Shown here: piece by piece, positions 9,601-18,052 of the stretch | Layout of the letters: each line of letters begins with the position of its first letter | Position numbering within the stretch: the stretch's first letter is position 1 | Translations under genes and position numbers: made by a program | The notes under the pieces: generated by a model | Databases searched by the model: none | Seen by the model: only the letters and a program-made list of their open reading frames with translations | What the model was told of the DNA's origin: nothing | DNA from: Colwellia sp. RSH04 | Lineage (GTDB): Bacteria; Pseudomonadota; Gammaproteobacteria; Enterobacterales; Alteromonadaceae | DNA: 64,000 nucleotides | Direction: 5' to 3' | NCBI RefSeq assembly: GCF_003545765.1 | Contig: NZ_QXIO01000002.1 | Span: forward strand, 372,001 to 436,000

Positions 9601-10779
9601 ATTATTGCCGATACCATCACCGTCAGTATCTACATACTCAGTGTTATCAAGTGGAGCAAAATCATTGGCATTAATAATGCCATCACCATCAATATCTGCA
9701 TCACTATTATTGCCAATACCATCACCGTCTGTGTCTAACTGTTCAGCAGCGTTCAAAGGAAATATATCAGAAAGATCTGGGGTACCATCGCCATCAGCAT
9801 CTAAATCTGGTCCATCACAAATTCCATCATTATCGGTATCTAATCGCTCTAATGGGTCAAGTGGACATCTATCTATATTGTCTTCAACACCGTCACCATC
9901 ATCATCTATATCGGTATTATTACCGATACCATCTCCATCAGTATCAATTGACTCTGTAGGGTCAAGGGGGAGATCATCATTTAGATCATCAATACCATCT
10001 CCATCATCATCTGTATCGGCATTGTTTCCAATACCGTCTAAATCAGTGTCGTACCATTCAGAGCTATCATCTGGCCAAATATCATTAGCATTAATAATGC
10101 CATCACCATCTCGGTCAGAATCACTATTATCACCAACTCCGTCGCCATCACTGTCAACCGATTCCGTTGGGTTTAGTGGATAAGCATCGTCAATATCATC
10201 TACACCATCGCCATCATCATCGGTATCAGTGTTGTTGCCAATACCATCAAAATCTGTATCTACTGTCTCGGTAGCATCAAGAGGAAAGTCATCAAATACA
10301 TCAAGTACACCATCATTATCATCATCGGTATCAGCATTATTACCAATACTGTCGTTATCTGTATCAATGGTTTCATTGGGGTCTAAGGGAAATACATCAA
10401 TTAAATCAGGGGCTGAATCATTATCATCATTGGTATCTTCATTGTTACCTAACCCATCACCATCAGTATCTAACCATTCATGATGGTTTTGAGGAAAAGG
10501 ATCGTGAAAGTCAATAACAATGTCACCATCATCATTATTATCTAAAGAATTAATTAAACCATCATCATCAATATCTGGGTCAGTGTTATTACCTATGCCA
10601 TCACAATCAGTATCAATCCATTCAGCAGGATCTGCTGGGAATTGATCGATGTCGTCATTATAACCATCACCATCTGTATCGACTAAAGGGTCACCATTGG
10701 CATCACAACTGGCATAGGCAGGTAATGCCGTAACACTGATTATTAACGCTAATAATACTAAATACTTATAGCCACGCAT
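6631..10779 (-). CDS. Giant thrombospondin type-3 repeat protein with Calx-beta, choice-of-anchor U and GlyGly-CTERM tail
   Basis: 1382 residues. A Sec signal peptide (residues 1-23, ...LPAYASC) is followed by about 21 acidic repeats of ~36 residues of the form DxFPLDPxExxDTDGDGIGNNxDxDDDGDGxxD, the calcium-binding thrombospondin type-3 pattern, up to ~residue 815. Next come an HYR-like segment (YSGLYPITWRAVDEAGNIA), a Calx-beta domain (VAEGGTAIVKVVLSGES ... EDDEQLILTLGNG) and a region like 'choice-of-anchor U' (YGVYRKF, GWADF, DNDGVANGVVVDPGG). The C-terminus is SSSGSLSW, a hydrophobic helix and RKKYRK, i.e. a GlyGly-CTERM-type sorting signal. It is probably a Ca2+-stiffened surface or secreted adhesin, exported by type II secretion and cut by rhombosortase. 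GAGGAG lies ~9 nt upstream of the ATG. Confidence 0.88.
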   Translation of the reverse strand: MRGYKYLVLLALIISVTALPAYASCDANGDPLVDTDGDGYNDDIDQFPADPAEWIDTDCDGIGNNTDPDIDDDGLINSLDNNDDGDIVIDFHDPFPQNHHEWLDTDGDGLGNNEDTNDDNDSAPDLIDVFPLDPNETIDTDNDSIGNNADTDDDNDGVLDVFDDFPLDATETVDTDFDGIGNNTDTDDDGDGVDDIDDAYPLNPTESVDSDGDGVGDNSDSDRDGDGIINANDIWPDDSSEWYDTDLDGIGNNADTDDDGDGIDDLNDDLPLDPTESIDTDGDGIGNNTDIDDDGDGVEDNIDRCPLDPLERLDTDNDGICDGPDLDADGDGTPDLSDIFPLNAAEQLDTDGDGIGNNSDADIDGDGIINANDFAPLDNTEYVDTDGDGIGNNTDLDDDGDGVTDDIDAFPLDGSETIDSDGDGIGDNSDSDRDGDGIINDDDAKPDEMSETTDTDGDGIGNNTDTDDDNDGVLDNIDAFPLNPNETIDTDGDGIGNNSDSDDDNDGIIDIDDAFPLDPADYLDSDNDTIANSLDDDDDNDGVLDIYDAFPLNSAEQLDSDGDSLGNNTDSDDDNDGFIDIEDAFPTNVLEWFDTDLDGIGNNSDSDDDGDGTPDSQDAFRLNANEQLDSDGDGIGNNEDSDDDNDGFIDSEDALPNDPLEYLDTDNDGIGNVADQDDDNDGVIDALDLFPLNRNEVSDNDGDGLGDNEDSDDDNDQRIDSLDAFPFDPNEVDDTDNDGIGNVLDTDDDGDGVLDFYDDLPLDANEQVDTDGDGAGNNSDLDDDGDGMSDAFELQYNFDPLEEADATYDSDFDGITNGEEARANTNPLLDDYPPVIAPPQAVHLYANHTFTMLELSELINKTHISVADGKDGENCCNLTALGFETGAKNIYSGLYPITWRAVDEAGNIATSEQVLNVHPLVNFAGQQTVAEGGTAIVKVVLSGESPNYPLDIPVIISGNADDADYQITESKITIERGTQGYLEVTLADDFQAEDDEQLILTLGNGVNSGVHAQHVIVITEGNVAPNMTLSAMQQGLTVNTIAKDAGEVAINLSIEDSNVNDTHVIDWQLPDFLNGQISANQQQIFFDPATITVPEETNNLIEFNVTVTDSGESSNSGNESLSQTKAFAISLLETLPRLTTTDIDRDGVNDITEGFADDDLDGLPAFMDTSKSPYLQPLHVNSAVVKLAETEPGLSLRLGKYAQQQRSDGLALSQLELDNTGLISQDNLTHQGYYFDFEIHDIQPFGSSAHIVLPLAQAIPEYGVYRKFNQTNGWADFKEDSKNTIASSETINGVCPPPHHELYQSGLNAGHLCLRLFIEDGGVNDNDGVANGVVVDPGGIGIVANSTIAKETTPEKSSSGSLSWVFILWLAGHVLLRKKYRK
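8400..10680 (-). repeat. Tandem ~108-bp coding repeats of the TSP3 region
   Basis: About 21 imperfect units of ~108 bp encode the 36-residue calcium-binding repeats. On the + strand each unit shows ACCATCATCATC-type and CCATCACCATC-type runs and GGAAAAGCATC-type boxes. The units have diverged and are not identical copies. The periodicity makes long open frames on the opposite strand. Confidence 0.85.
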
Positions 10780-10915
10780 TTTATAGTTCTCCTCAAGGTT
10801 ATCGTTGAATAAACCTTGAATTTGAGCTTTAACTTTTTTTATTTTAACAAAGTAAACTTTTTTAATCTGTAACTACTTGGTAACAGTAGTTTGAAGCAAT
10901 TTACATACATTACTG

Positions 10916-11497
10916 TTAATAACCATCTTGTTTACCAAAATTATAGTTAAAACCAATAAAGACTGAACTTATATCATCAAACTCTGAGTAACTAGGATAA
11001 TGCTTAAACCCTAAAAACATTGTTGTACTTCTTGAAAGGCTTTTATGAATTGAAAATTTAAGGAAAGGATTAATATCGCCTTGTTCGGAAAAGTATTTTT
11101 CTTCTTGTAAATCAGGCCAAGTAAACTTATTTTCGGTAACAACAATACCGGTGCCAACCTGAAACTCAACCATTAAGCTATTAACAAATTTATTATAAGA
11201 TTTTGGGTAATATCGATAACTCAGTCCAACATCAATTGTATCTAGAGAAAAATCTATATCATCATTATTCCAGGTAATATTTACCTCTTCTATTCGGTTA
11301 TAACTTACTTGCCAATTAAAAGCTTGCTCATTAAAAAAATTATCACCTATTGCGACACTAAAACCATAACTACCACTTTGATCGACTTTATGTAATTCTG
11401 CAGAGGTTTCTACTGCACGACTTGTAAAAGGGAATATGAATGTATTTAAAGTAAGTAAACTTACTAAAATAGATTTGTTTATTATTTTGTTTTTCAT
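10916..11497 (-). CDS. Small outer-membrane beta-barrel protein
   Basis: 193 residues. A signal peptide (MKNKIINKSILVSLLTLN...TSRA) is followed by alternating amphipathic strands and ends in ...VFIGFNYNFGKQDGY, the aromatic-rich last strand of outer-membrane barrels. The penultimate region GFKHYPSYSEFDD resembles where PagL lipid A deacylases carry His-x-Ser, but here it reads H-Y-P-S, so activity of that kind is doubtful. It could be a PagL-like fold without the catalytic pair or an unrelated 8-strand porin-like protein. It is 136 nt downstream of the divergent side of the TSP3 gene, transcribed in the same direction. Confidence 0.65.
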   Translation of the reverse strand: MKNKIINKSILVSLLTLNTFIFPFTSRAVETSAELHKVDQSGSYGFSVAIGDNFFNEQAFNWQVSYNRIEEVNITWNNDDIDFSLDTIDVGLSYRYYPKSYNKFVNSLMVEFQVGTGIVVTENKFTWPDLQEEKYFSEQGDINPFLKFSIHKSLSRSTTMFLGFKHYPSYSEFDDISSVFIGFNYNFGKQDGY

Positions 11498-11855
11498 TAG
11501 CTTTACCTCTGCCAGATTTTTGTCACCACATTTTCTTTTTAAAGCAATAATCGCACCAAATAATGAAATTGTATTTTGATTTAACGTAAAATGTTTAAAT
11601 TTAATAAACTTAGTGAACTAGTTTTAAATAGCTTTCTAAAAGTTATAGTTTAACTCACTTAATTATGAGCAGACTTTCACCGCTATCATAGAGTTATTAA
11701 AAGGGAGTCAATAACAAAAACGAGAGTAACCAACGCGCAGATTCAAATGTGTAACTTTACCAATTAAATGCTCGCATTATTTATAATTTCAGTCACATGA
11801 AAAATAAACAAATGAAATATCATCTTTATCAATTTATTAATAGCGAGTGATAATG
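11498..11855. other. Gene-free interval
   Basis: 358 AT-rich bases between two leftward genes. I see no coding frame, terminator or clear repeat. It should contain the promoter of the 10916-11497 gene near its left end. Confidence 0.5.
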
Positions 11856-12077
11856 TTAAGAATCTATCTCAATAGAGATCACTCTATCACCCACTTTATT
11901 TAGGATGACAATTTCTCCTAAACAAACGGCAACAATAGATTTTCCCTCTTTAAACTCGTGCGGGATGATCACTCTACCAGAATCACTTTTAGGGTAAGTC
12001 TTAACTTCATGTTGTAATTCTATACAGTTTTCATTGTAATAAATAATTGTCACTGTCGTTTTTTCTAAGCTATCCAT
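11856..12077 (-). CDS. Small conserved protein, DUF2375/TIGR02922-like
   Basis: A 73-residue soluble protein: VTIIYYNENCIELQHEV, then GRVIIPHEFKEGKSIVAVCLGEIVILNKVGDRV. Length and motifs (IIP-EFK-GKSIIAV--G---ILNK-GDR) fit the TIGR02922/DUF2375 family of short proteins from Colwellia, Shewanella and Vibrio. Function unknown. Recognition is from memory and should be confirmed with a profile search. It is 103 nt upstream of ggt's stop side, on the same strand, with its own upstream AT-rich region. Confidence 0.75.
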   Translation of the reverse strand: MDSLEKTTVTIIYYNENCIELQHEVKTYPKSDSGRVIIPHEFKEGKSIVAVCLGEIVILNKVGDRVISIEIDS

Positions 12078-12180
12078 TGCATCCTCAAATAAAAAAATAA
12101 ACCTGCAATTAAACTATTAACTTAAAATGACTATTTGTCTAATTATTAACTGTTTTAGATCTATTTTCACAATCATTGGT

Positions 12181-13977
12181 TCAATGAGCTAAGACTAAAC
12201 CTTCACGTCTGGGATCTGCTCCACCTATTAATTGTTCTTTCTTAACTTCTATGGCTTGTAAGCCGCTATTTAATGAACGTACACTAATTTTATGACCTTT
12301 TGCTTCAAGCTTTTCTTTTAAGTCTACTATCTGAGTTCCCTGCTCTAACGTGGTTACACGGTTTCTATTGGTAACCTTAGGCAAATTAATGGCTTCTTGA
12401 ACAGATAAATTCCAATCTAAAATACCAATAAGTGTTTGAGCTACATAATTAATAATACGACTACCGCCAGGCGAACCGATAACAAGTTTCAAGCTATTAT
12501 CTTGATTAAAAACCATCATAGGGGCCATCGAACTACGGGGTCTTTTACCCGGCTCTACTCGGTTTGCTACGAGTTTACCATTGCGTTTAGGAGCTAATGA
12601 AAAATCAGTTAATTGATTATTTAAAATAAACCCTTCCACCATTAAGGCAGAGCCAAAGCCATTTTCAATACTCGATGTCATTGAGACGGCGTTTCCATCA
12701 CGATCAACAACACTTAAATGACTAGTAGATGGCCTTTCAATCGCATTGTCACTTGCTTGTAATTGACTATTAAAGGGGGTACCTGCCATCGCTTTACCCA
12801 TATCTTTATTAGGATCAATAAGCTTTGCTCTACTCAATAAATAGTTATTATCAAGCAAGCCTTTTACTGGCACAGAAACAAAGTCAGTATCTGCTACATA
12901 TTTGTCCCTATCAGCAAAAGCTAAGCGAAAACTTTGCGTCAGTAGATGAACGGCTTCTAATGAGTTGGCATCATATTGTGACATATCATAGCTTTGTAAT
13001 TGCGCCAAAATTTGAATAACACTTATTCCACCAGAACTTGGCGGTGCCATTCCACAAATTTTATATTGACGATATTTTCCGCAAACCGCCTCTCGTTGTT
13101 TTGCTTGATATTTCATCATATCTTCTAAAGAAAGCGTCCCCGGTGAAATGATTGAATTCTGCACTTTAGCAACAATTTTTTTCGCTAGCCAACCTCGATA
13201 AAACACCTCTATTCCTTCGTTAGCAATACTTTTTAACGACTTTGCTAACTTAGGGTTTTTTAAAATATCGCCTGCCTTTACCGACTCACCATGAGGAAAA
13301 AAGTACTGGTTTAATTCAGGTAAAGAATGAATACCAGGGTTATATCCTATCGCTAATAATTTTTCTAAACGAGCAGATACCACAAAGCCTTGTTCAGCAA
13401 GTTCAATTGCATCAATAAATAACGTTTTCCAAGGTAATTTGCCATACTTTTCATGTGCAAGTTTCATTGCAGCCAAGACCCCAGGAACACCAACAGACTT
13501 ACCGCCAACGACTGCTTCAATCCAACGTAGTGGCTTACCGTTTTCAGCAACAAACAAATCACTGGTAGCTCGTTGTGGTGCTGTTTCTCTTCCATCGAAT
13601 GTGGTTAGTTTTTGACTTTTATCATGCCAATGCAACAAAAAAGCTCCACCGCCAATGCCAGACGACTGCGGCTCGGTCAACGTTAGTACTAATTGCGCTG
13701 CAATCACGGCATCAATTGCACTACCACCTTTTTTAAGCATATTAAAACCAGCTTGAGAAGCATAAGGATTAGCGGTAGCAATCATATAATCATTACCAAC
13801 AACGGTTTTTTTACTCGCATAACCGGTGGCGGCTTCAGGCTCTCTTACTTCTTGTTTAGGCTTTACATGGGCACTTAAACTAGGCTCCTGCGTATTATTA
13901 ACATTCTGTTGAGCTAGAGCACTTTGATTAACAAATATCAAAGAAATTGCCGCAAAAATGCTGGTGGTTTTTAACAT
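12181..13977 (-). CDS. ggt: Gamma-glutamyltranspeptidase (periplasmic glutathione hydrolase)
   Basis: Cleaves and transfers the gamma-glutamyl group of glutathione in the periplasm; the precursor cuts itself into two subunits. A signal peptide (1-22, ending ALAQ) precedes the large subunit with TEPQSSGIGGGAFLL and FDGRETAP. The autocleavage/nucleophile threonine is T418 in STSHLSVVDRDGNAVS. The small subunit shows PRSSMAPMM and GSPGGSRII, the oxyanion and gamma-glutamate-binding loops. At 598 residues the length is normal for the family. The DTW-domain gene lies 21 nt upstream on the same strand, so both may share a promoter. Confidence 0.94.
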   Translation of the reverse strand: MLKTTSIFAAISLIFVNQSALAQQNVNNTQEPSLSAHVKPKQEVREPEAATGYASKKTVVGNDYMIATANPYASQAGFNMLKKGGSAIDAVIAAQLVLTLTEPQSSGIGGGAFLLHWHDKSQKLTTFDGRETAPQRATSDLFVAENGKPLRWIEAVVGGKSVGVPGVLAAMKLAHEKYGKLPWKTLFIDAIELAEQGFVVSARLEKLLAIGYNPGIHSLPELNQYFFPHGESVKAGDILKNPKLAKSLKSIANEGIEVFYRGWLAKKIVAKVQNSIISPGTLSLEDMMKYQAKQREAVCGKYRQYKICGMAPPSSGGISVIQILAQLQSYDMSQYDANSLEAVHLLTQSFRLAFADRDKYVADTDFVSVPVKGLLDNNYLLSRAKLIDPNKDMGKAMAGTPFNSQLQASDNAIERPSTSHLSVVDRDGNAVSMTSSIENGFGSALMVEGFILNNQLTDFSLAPKRNGKLVANRVEPGKRPRSSMAPMMVFNQDNSLKLVIGSPGGSRIINYVAQTLIGILDWNLSVQEAINLPKVTNRNRVTTLEQGTQIVDLKEKLEAKGHKISVRSLNSGLQAIEVKKEQLIGGADPRREGLVLAH

Positions 13978-13998
13978 GAATCAATCCTAATTAAGGTA

Positions 13999-14640
13999 TT
14001 ATGGTTGGTGTGACTTGGGCACAAAAGATAACTGAAATTGGTTAAATTGATCAAATTTATTAAGTAACGTTTGATATTGACCTAAGTCTATTACTTTACT
14101 GGGGACATTGATTGTACAGTTATTTTGCTCAATTAACGCTAGAGCAAAGCAACAAGCTTCTAGACTAGACAATGCATTCTCTTTGGCGACACTTCTAATT
14201 AAATATTTTCCAGAAGATGCCAACTCTTGCGGAAGTTGAAAACGTGGTAAATTCTGTAAAAAAGTATTGAGTTGAAACATACGGTAAGCTTTTTTCCAAG
14301 TACCGTCGAGTATAATCATACATAAAGGTTTTTCGCTTATGTTCTGACTAGTAAAGCTTTGCTTAGTTAGTGTTTGTGCCTGTTCTTGAGGGTAAAGTAA
14401 AAAACAATGGTAATTGGCCAATACTGTTAACAACGATTCATTATGACAAAATTCTTCACCAACAATCGTTTGACAGTTTTTTAACGACTTTGATAATAAA
14501 GATACTGTGCCTTTAGTTTGTTTTACTTCACTTGGGTGTTGTAGTATCACTACGTGAACTGAATTGTCTAGCGGCGTTATAAACTGACATATGCAGGCTT
14601 TTTCTGGACGAGAACAGCTTTTACAAAGATTTCGAGACAT
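13999..14640 (-). CDS. DTW-domain tRNA-uridine aminocarboxypropyltransferase (TapT/YfiP family)
   Basis: DTW enzymes use SAM to make acp3U in tRNA (position 47 for E. coli TapT). Near the N-terminus is a CKSC...CIC zinc-like cluster; then HPSEVKQTKGT, ILLYP-like FLLYPQEQ, and the family motif as LDGTWKKAYRM, with downstream LIRS...LSSLEACC. At 213 residues it is of normal length. I start it at ATG 14640; the extra three codons to TTG 14649 have no better ribosome site. It is divergent from rrtA across 76 nt. Confidence 0.85.
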   Translation of the reverse strand: MSRNLCKSCSRPEKACICQFITPLDNSVHVVILQHPSEVKQTKGTVSLLSKSLKNCQTIVGEEFCHNESLLTVLANYHCFLLYPQEQAQTLTKQSFTSQNISEKPLCMIILDGTWKKAYRMFQLNTFLQNLPRFQLPQELASSGKYLIRSVAKENALSSLEACCFALALIEQNNCTINVPSKVIDLGQYQTLLNKFDQFNQFQLSFVPKSHQP

Positions 14641-14716
14641 AGAAAACAATAAAAGATTAAAAAAGTCATTGTATACTGTGTTGCCTTAATTCAAAAAATA
14701 AAATTACTCTTTAATA

Positions 14717-15319
14717 ATGTTAACGTTTAAAAACCTCCCTTTCTTATTTAAACAATATGCCGTAGTACTGTTTATTGCTGTGCTTTCTATTCTCGCTTTT
14801 GTATTTGATAACTTGATAAGTGAAAACCTAATATACCATCGACAAGCCATTTTTTCTGGTGAGTATTGGCGCTTAATTACAGGCCACTTATTCCATACTA
14901 ACGGTTTTCATTTATTACTCAATTTATCAGCGCTTTTCCTGCTATGGTTGATACATGGACATTTTTATAATTTAAGAAATTATCCTGCTCTACTATTATT
15001 TACCGCATTAGGTACTAGTATTGCGTTACTGCTGTTCTCTATAGATATTTCTCAATATGTTGGTTTATCTGGGGTATTACATGGTGTCTTTGTCTGGGGA
15101 GCAATGATGGATATACATAATAAAGAAAAGACAGGCTACCTGCTCTTTATCGGTGTATGGCTTAAAATAGCCCATGAGCAAATTTATGGTGCCAGTGAAG
15201 ATGTCACTTCATTAATTAATGCAAATGTTGCTATTGATGCACATTTATGGGGGGCATTATTTGGTATGTTGTTCGCGTTTTTCTCACTTTATTTCTTTAA
15301 TAGTAAAAAGACAACATAA
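14717..15319 (+). CDS. rrtA: Rhombosortase (rhomboid protease for GlyGly-CTERM proteins)
   Basis: A 200-residue, multi-helix intramembrane serine protease. Rhomboid landmarks are GEYWRLITGHLFHTNGFHLLLNL (residues 48-70), VGLSGVLHG with catalytic S118, and the late H176 in DAHLWGALFG. The short size and the GLSGVLHG form fit rhombosortase (TIGR03902) rather than the larger GlpG. Rhombosortases cleave the GlyGly-CTERM tail so the protein can be lipid-modified and surface exposed after type II secretion. A candidate substrate, the TSP3 protein, ends 3.9 kb away at 10779. Its stop codon is inside the left arm of the terminator. Confidence 0.88.
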   Translation: MLTFKNLPFLFKQYAVVLFIAVLSILAFVFDNLISENLIYHRQAIFSGEYWRLITGHLFHTNGFHLLLNLSALFLLWLIHGHFYNLRNYPALLLFTALGTSIALLLFSIDISQYVGLSGVLHGVFVWGAMMDIHNKEKTGYLLFIGVWLKIAHEQIYGASEDVTSLINANVAIDAHLWGALFGMLFAFFSLYFFNSKKTT

Positions 15320-15353
15320 AAGCGAGTGATAATAAATAAACCACTCGCTTTTA
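15317..15353. terminator. Terminator between rrtA and S9 peptidase gene
   Basis: TAAAAGCGAGTG pairs perfectly with CACTCGCTTTTA around a 13-nt loop. The rrtA stop codon is the first three bases of the stem. A- and T-runs make it usable by both convergent genes. Confidence 0.88.
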
Positions 15354-15386
15354 ACAATCTATATTAAAAACGCTATCTCAATAACT

Positions 15387-17900
15387 TTATAGTGTTGTTT
15401 CAAACAATTTGTAGATTCTTCTGTATTCATCTAACCAAGAACTCGGTTGTACAAAACCATGCGGTTCAACAGGGTATATTGCTGTTTCAAAGTCTTGTTT
15501 CTCTAATTCAATGAGTCTTTGAACTAATCGAACACTGTCTTCAAAAAACACATTATCATCGACCATCGGTGCATTAATTAAGAGTGGTTTAGCTAACCCT
15601 TGGGCAAAATAAATAGGTGAGCTGCGCTCATAGGCAATAGCATCATCTTCAGGGGTATTTAAAATGTTAGATGTATAGCCATGGTTGTAGTAAGCCCAGT
15701 CAGAAACTAAGCGTAACGCGGCCCCTGACGCGAACAACTCTGGTTGAGTAAACATTGACATTAGAGTTAAAAAGCCACCGTACGATCCCCCATAGGTGCC
15801 TATTCTTTCTGGTGCAACATTTGCGTTTTCAATTAACCAATTAACGCCATCACTCATATCTTCCACTTCAACACTACCCATGTGACGATATATCGCTGTT
15901 CGCCAATCACGGCCATAGCCTTTAGATGCACGATAATCCATATCAATCACAACATAACCTTGTTGTACTAACATTGAATGAAACATAAACTCTCTGAAAT
16001 AACCTGACCAACCTAAATGAGAGTTTTGTAAATAACCTGCTCCATGACTAAACATAACCGCTTTGTTTTTATTTTTCTTTAAGTCATAGTTTTCAGGTAA
16101 ATAAACTCTCGAATAAATAGGCATATCTTGTTTACTTGAAGGAATAGCAACTACATTGGGTGCAACCCAAGGCATAGCTAAAAATTCATCTGAAACGGTA
16201 TAAGTAATACGTTGCGCTTTATTACTTGAGTTCATATCAATAACGTAAAGCTCTGGCGGCATAGTGACTGTTGAGTGCTCAATGAGTAATTTAGATTCAT
16301 CAGGACTTAACTGATAGTCATTCATGCCTCCTAAATTTGTTAACGTTGTTAGACGTTTAGTTAAATCAACTTGGTATATTTCATAAATGCCGGGGTGTTT
16401 TTTATTCGCTTTAAAAGTAAAGCGTTGTTTTAACTTAGAATAATGAACATTACTGACTTCAAAGCGACCTGAAGTCAATTGTTCTGTTTTTCCTGATAAA
16501 CTTTTTACATATAACTGAGAATAACCAGACTGTTCAGAAAGAAAATATAAGTCGAACTTATCGTTATTTGTCATCCAGCCAAATTCATTGAAATTCCAGT
16601 TTATCCACGCATCATCATGAAGCTTATGTTGAGTAATTAGACGATTATCGGCGAAATCCACTGTGGTTAACCAACGTGTTTTGTTATCCCACGCTTCCAG
16701 CATTAATGCGACTTCGCTACCATCAGCAGACCATTTTACTGCATCACGCATTTGCAATAAGTGAATGTTTCTTGCTTCTGGTTTACTAGAATATGTGAGG
16801 CCTTTTTTCTGATGATTTTCACGCTTAACACTGGCTAAAACATCGGTATCATAATCAGGTAAGGTGTTGTATGAAAGTAGACTTTTTTGTCTAGTTTTCA
16901 GATCGATAATAAACAATTGCTCTTCATATTTTCTATTGTTAGCAACTCTTGCTCTCACTTTTTCAGCGGCAATATCCCCTGTTGGTGTGATGTAGTTTGG
17001 CATAATATCTGTTGCAGCACGGCTTGGCTTACTATCAGTGATACTCACAAATAATTTATCGCCACGGGGTGATAAGCTCGCATGTCTTATGCGCTTCTTC
17101 TTACCTAAGTAAAAGCTTGTATCTGATACCGTATCATTCTGTTCTATCAAACGTTGCTTTTGCTGTTCTCTTAGTTTGCTATTTCTGTGTTCTAATGCAA
17201 TATATTCAATCAGTTTGTGCTGCTCTTTGCCAATATAGCTAGTCGGCTCTTTAATTGACGGTTTTTCATCTTTTAATACAAGATTAGCTAACTCAGTCAC
17301 TAAACCATTGGTTAAGTTATGGCTAAAGAATCGGTCTCCTATACGGTATGCAACATCACCATTAAGTAAAAACATAGCAGCACTTGCGGTCGATGAAGTA
17401 TTCGTTAACTGCTTGACTTGTTTAGTTGTAATGGTTTTTACAAAAACATTCCCTTTAAAGATATAAATCTCATGAGTTCCATCTTGATTAGTTTGCGCAT
17501 ATTTATCTTCAACCTGATGTAAATCAGATAATGCAACTAACGCGTTATCGGTATCCGTTTTCATCTTTGCATCATTTGACGATACGTCTACTTGGTATAA
17601 ATCCCTTAGTGGGTTACCTAGTTGCTTTTGCTTATAAAAAACAGTGTGATTATCATCGCCCCAATACCAAGACTCAGGTGATCGTCCCATCCAATCAGGA
17701 TCGGCCATTATACGCTCTAAGGTAATTTCATATTGTTTATTTAATTTTTGTTCAGTAAGTAATGATGCTTCTACTTGGGCTATTTCAGCACCGGTAGCTA
17801 CCATGCTTTGGGTGCTAATTGCTTCATCATTATTTAACTGCGAAGTAGTACAAGCAGATAAGCTAACGCATAAAGCAAGAGAAAGAAGTTTTAATTTCAT
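15387..17900 (-). CDS. S9 prolyl-oligopeptidase family peptidase, lipoprotein (DPP-like)
   Basis: An 837-residue serine peptidase of the dipeptidyl-peptidase IV/acylaminoacyl-peptidase type. The N-terminus MKLKLLSLALCVSLSAC is a lipoprotein signal. A long beta-propeller follows (repeats such as DAVKWSADGSEVALML, NEFGWMTNNDKFDLYF, YQLSPDESKLLI). The C-terminal hydrolase has GTYGGSYGGFLTLM (nucleophile Ser), DDNVFFEDS (Asp) and EPHGF (His). I prefer ATG 17900 over TTG 17918 because it starts the lipoprotein signal cleanly. It likely digests peptides at the cell envelope. Monocistronic. Confidence 0.9.
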   Translation of the reverse strand: MKLKLLSLALCVSLSACTTSQLNNDEAISTQSMVATGAEIAQVEASLLTEQKLNKQYEITLERIMADPDWMGRSPESWYWGDDNHTVFYKQKQLGNPLRDLYQVDVSSNDAKMKTDTDNALVALSDLHQVEDKYAQTNQDGTHEIYIFKGNVFVKTITTKQVKQLTNTSSTASAAMFLLNGDVAYRIGDRFFSHNLTNGLVTELANLVLKDEKPSIKEPTSYIGKEQHKLIEYIALEHRNSKLREQQKQRLIEQNDTVSDTSFYLGKKKRIRHASLSPRGDKLFVSITDSKPSRAATDIMPNYITPTGDIAAEKVRARVANNRKYEEQLFIIDLKTRQKSLLSYNTLPDYDTDVLASVKRENHQKKGLTYSSKPEARNIHLLQMRDAVKWSADGSEVALMLEAWDNKTRWLTTVDFADNRLITQHKLHDDAWINWNFNEFGWMTNNDKFDLYFLSEQSGYSQLYVKSLSGKTEQLTSGRFEVSNVHYSKLKQRFTFKANKKHPGIYEIYQVDLTKRLTTLTNLGGMNDYQLSPDESKLLIEHSTVTMPPELYVIDMNSSNKAQRITYTVSDEFLAMPWVAPNVVAIPSSKQDMPIYSRVYLPENYDLKKNKNKAVMFSHGAGYLQNSHLGWSGYFREFMFHSMLVQQGYVVIDMDYRASKGYGRDWRTAIYRHMGSVEVEDMSDGVNWLIENANVAPERIGTYGGSYGGFLTLMSMFTQPELFASGAALRLVSDWAYYNHGYTSNILNTPEDDAIAYERSSPIYFAQGLAKPLLINAPMVDDNVFFEDSVRLVQRLIELEKQDFETAIYPVEPHGFVQPSSWLDEYRRIYKLFETTL

Positions 17901-18052
17901 AATTAGAATACTTATCAATTAATGGGATGTATATTAGTTATCTTAGCCTAAAAGAAAAGACAATAAATGTATAAAAGAAAGCGACCAATGGCTTTTTATA
18001 TAAGGTAAACTATAGCCTAACTAACAAGTTGATAAATAAACAGGCATTCTCT

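Noticed and set aside
9257-10183. 308-residue frame (Pro/Ser-rich) on the + strand, and neighbours at 8379-8690, 8765-9142 and 10229-10483
   Set aside because: They are mirror frames of the TSP3 repeats: the GAT/GAC-rich coding strand reads as Ser/Pro/Ile codons on the other strand. No ribosome site or family.
8400-10680. CRISPR-like periodicity
   Set aside because: The ~108-bp units are in frame, diverged and code for DxDxDG calcium repeats; there are no constant direct repeats with unique spacers and no cas genes.
10916-11497. PagL lipid A deacylase
   Set aside because: The fold and the position fit, but the His-x-Ser catalytic pair reads H-Y-P-S; only a generic barrel call is justified.
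12825-13878. Small + strand frames inside ggt
   Set aside because: Within a complete, conserved ggt gene on the other strand.
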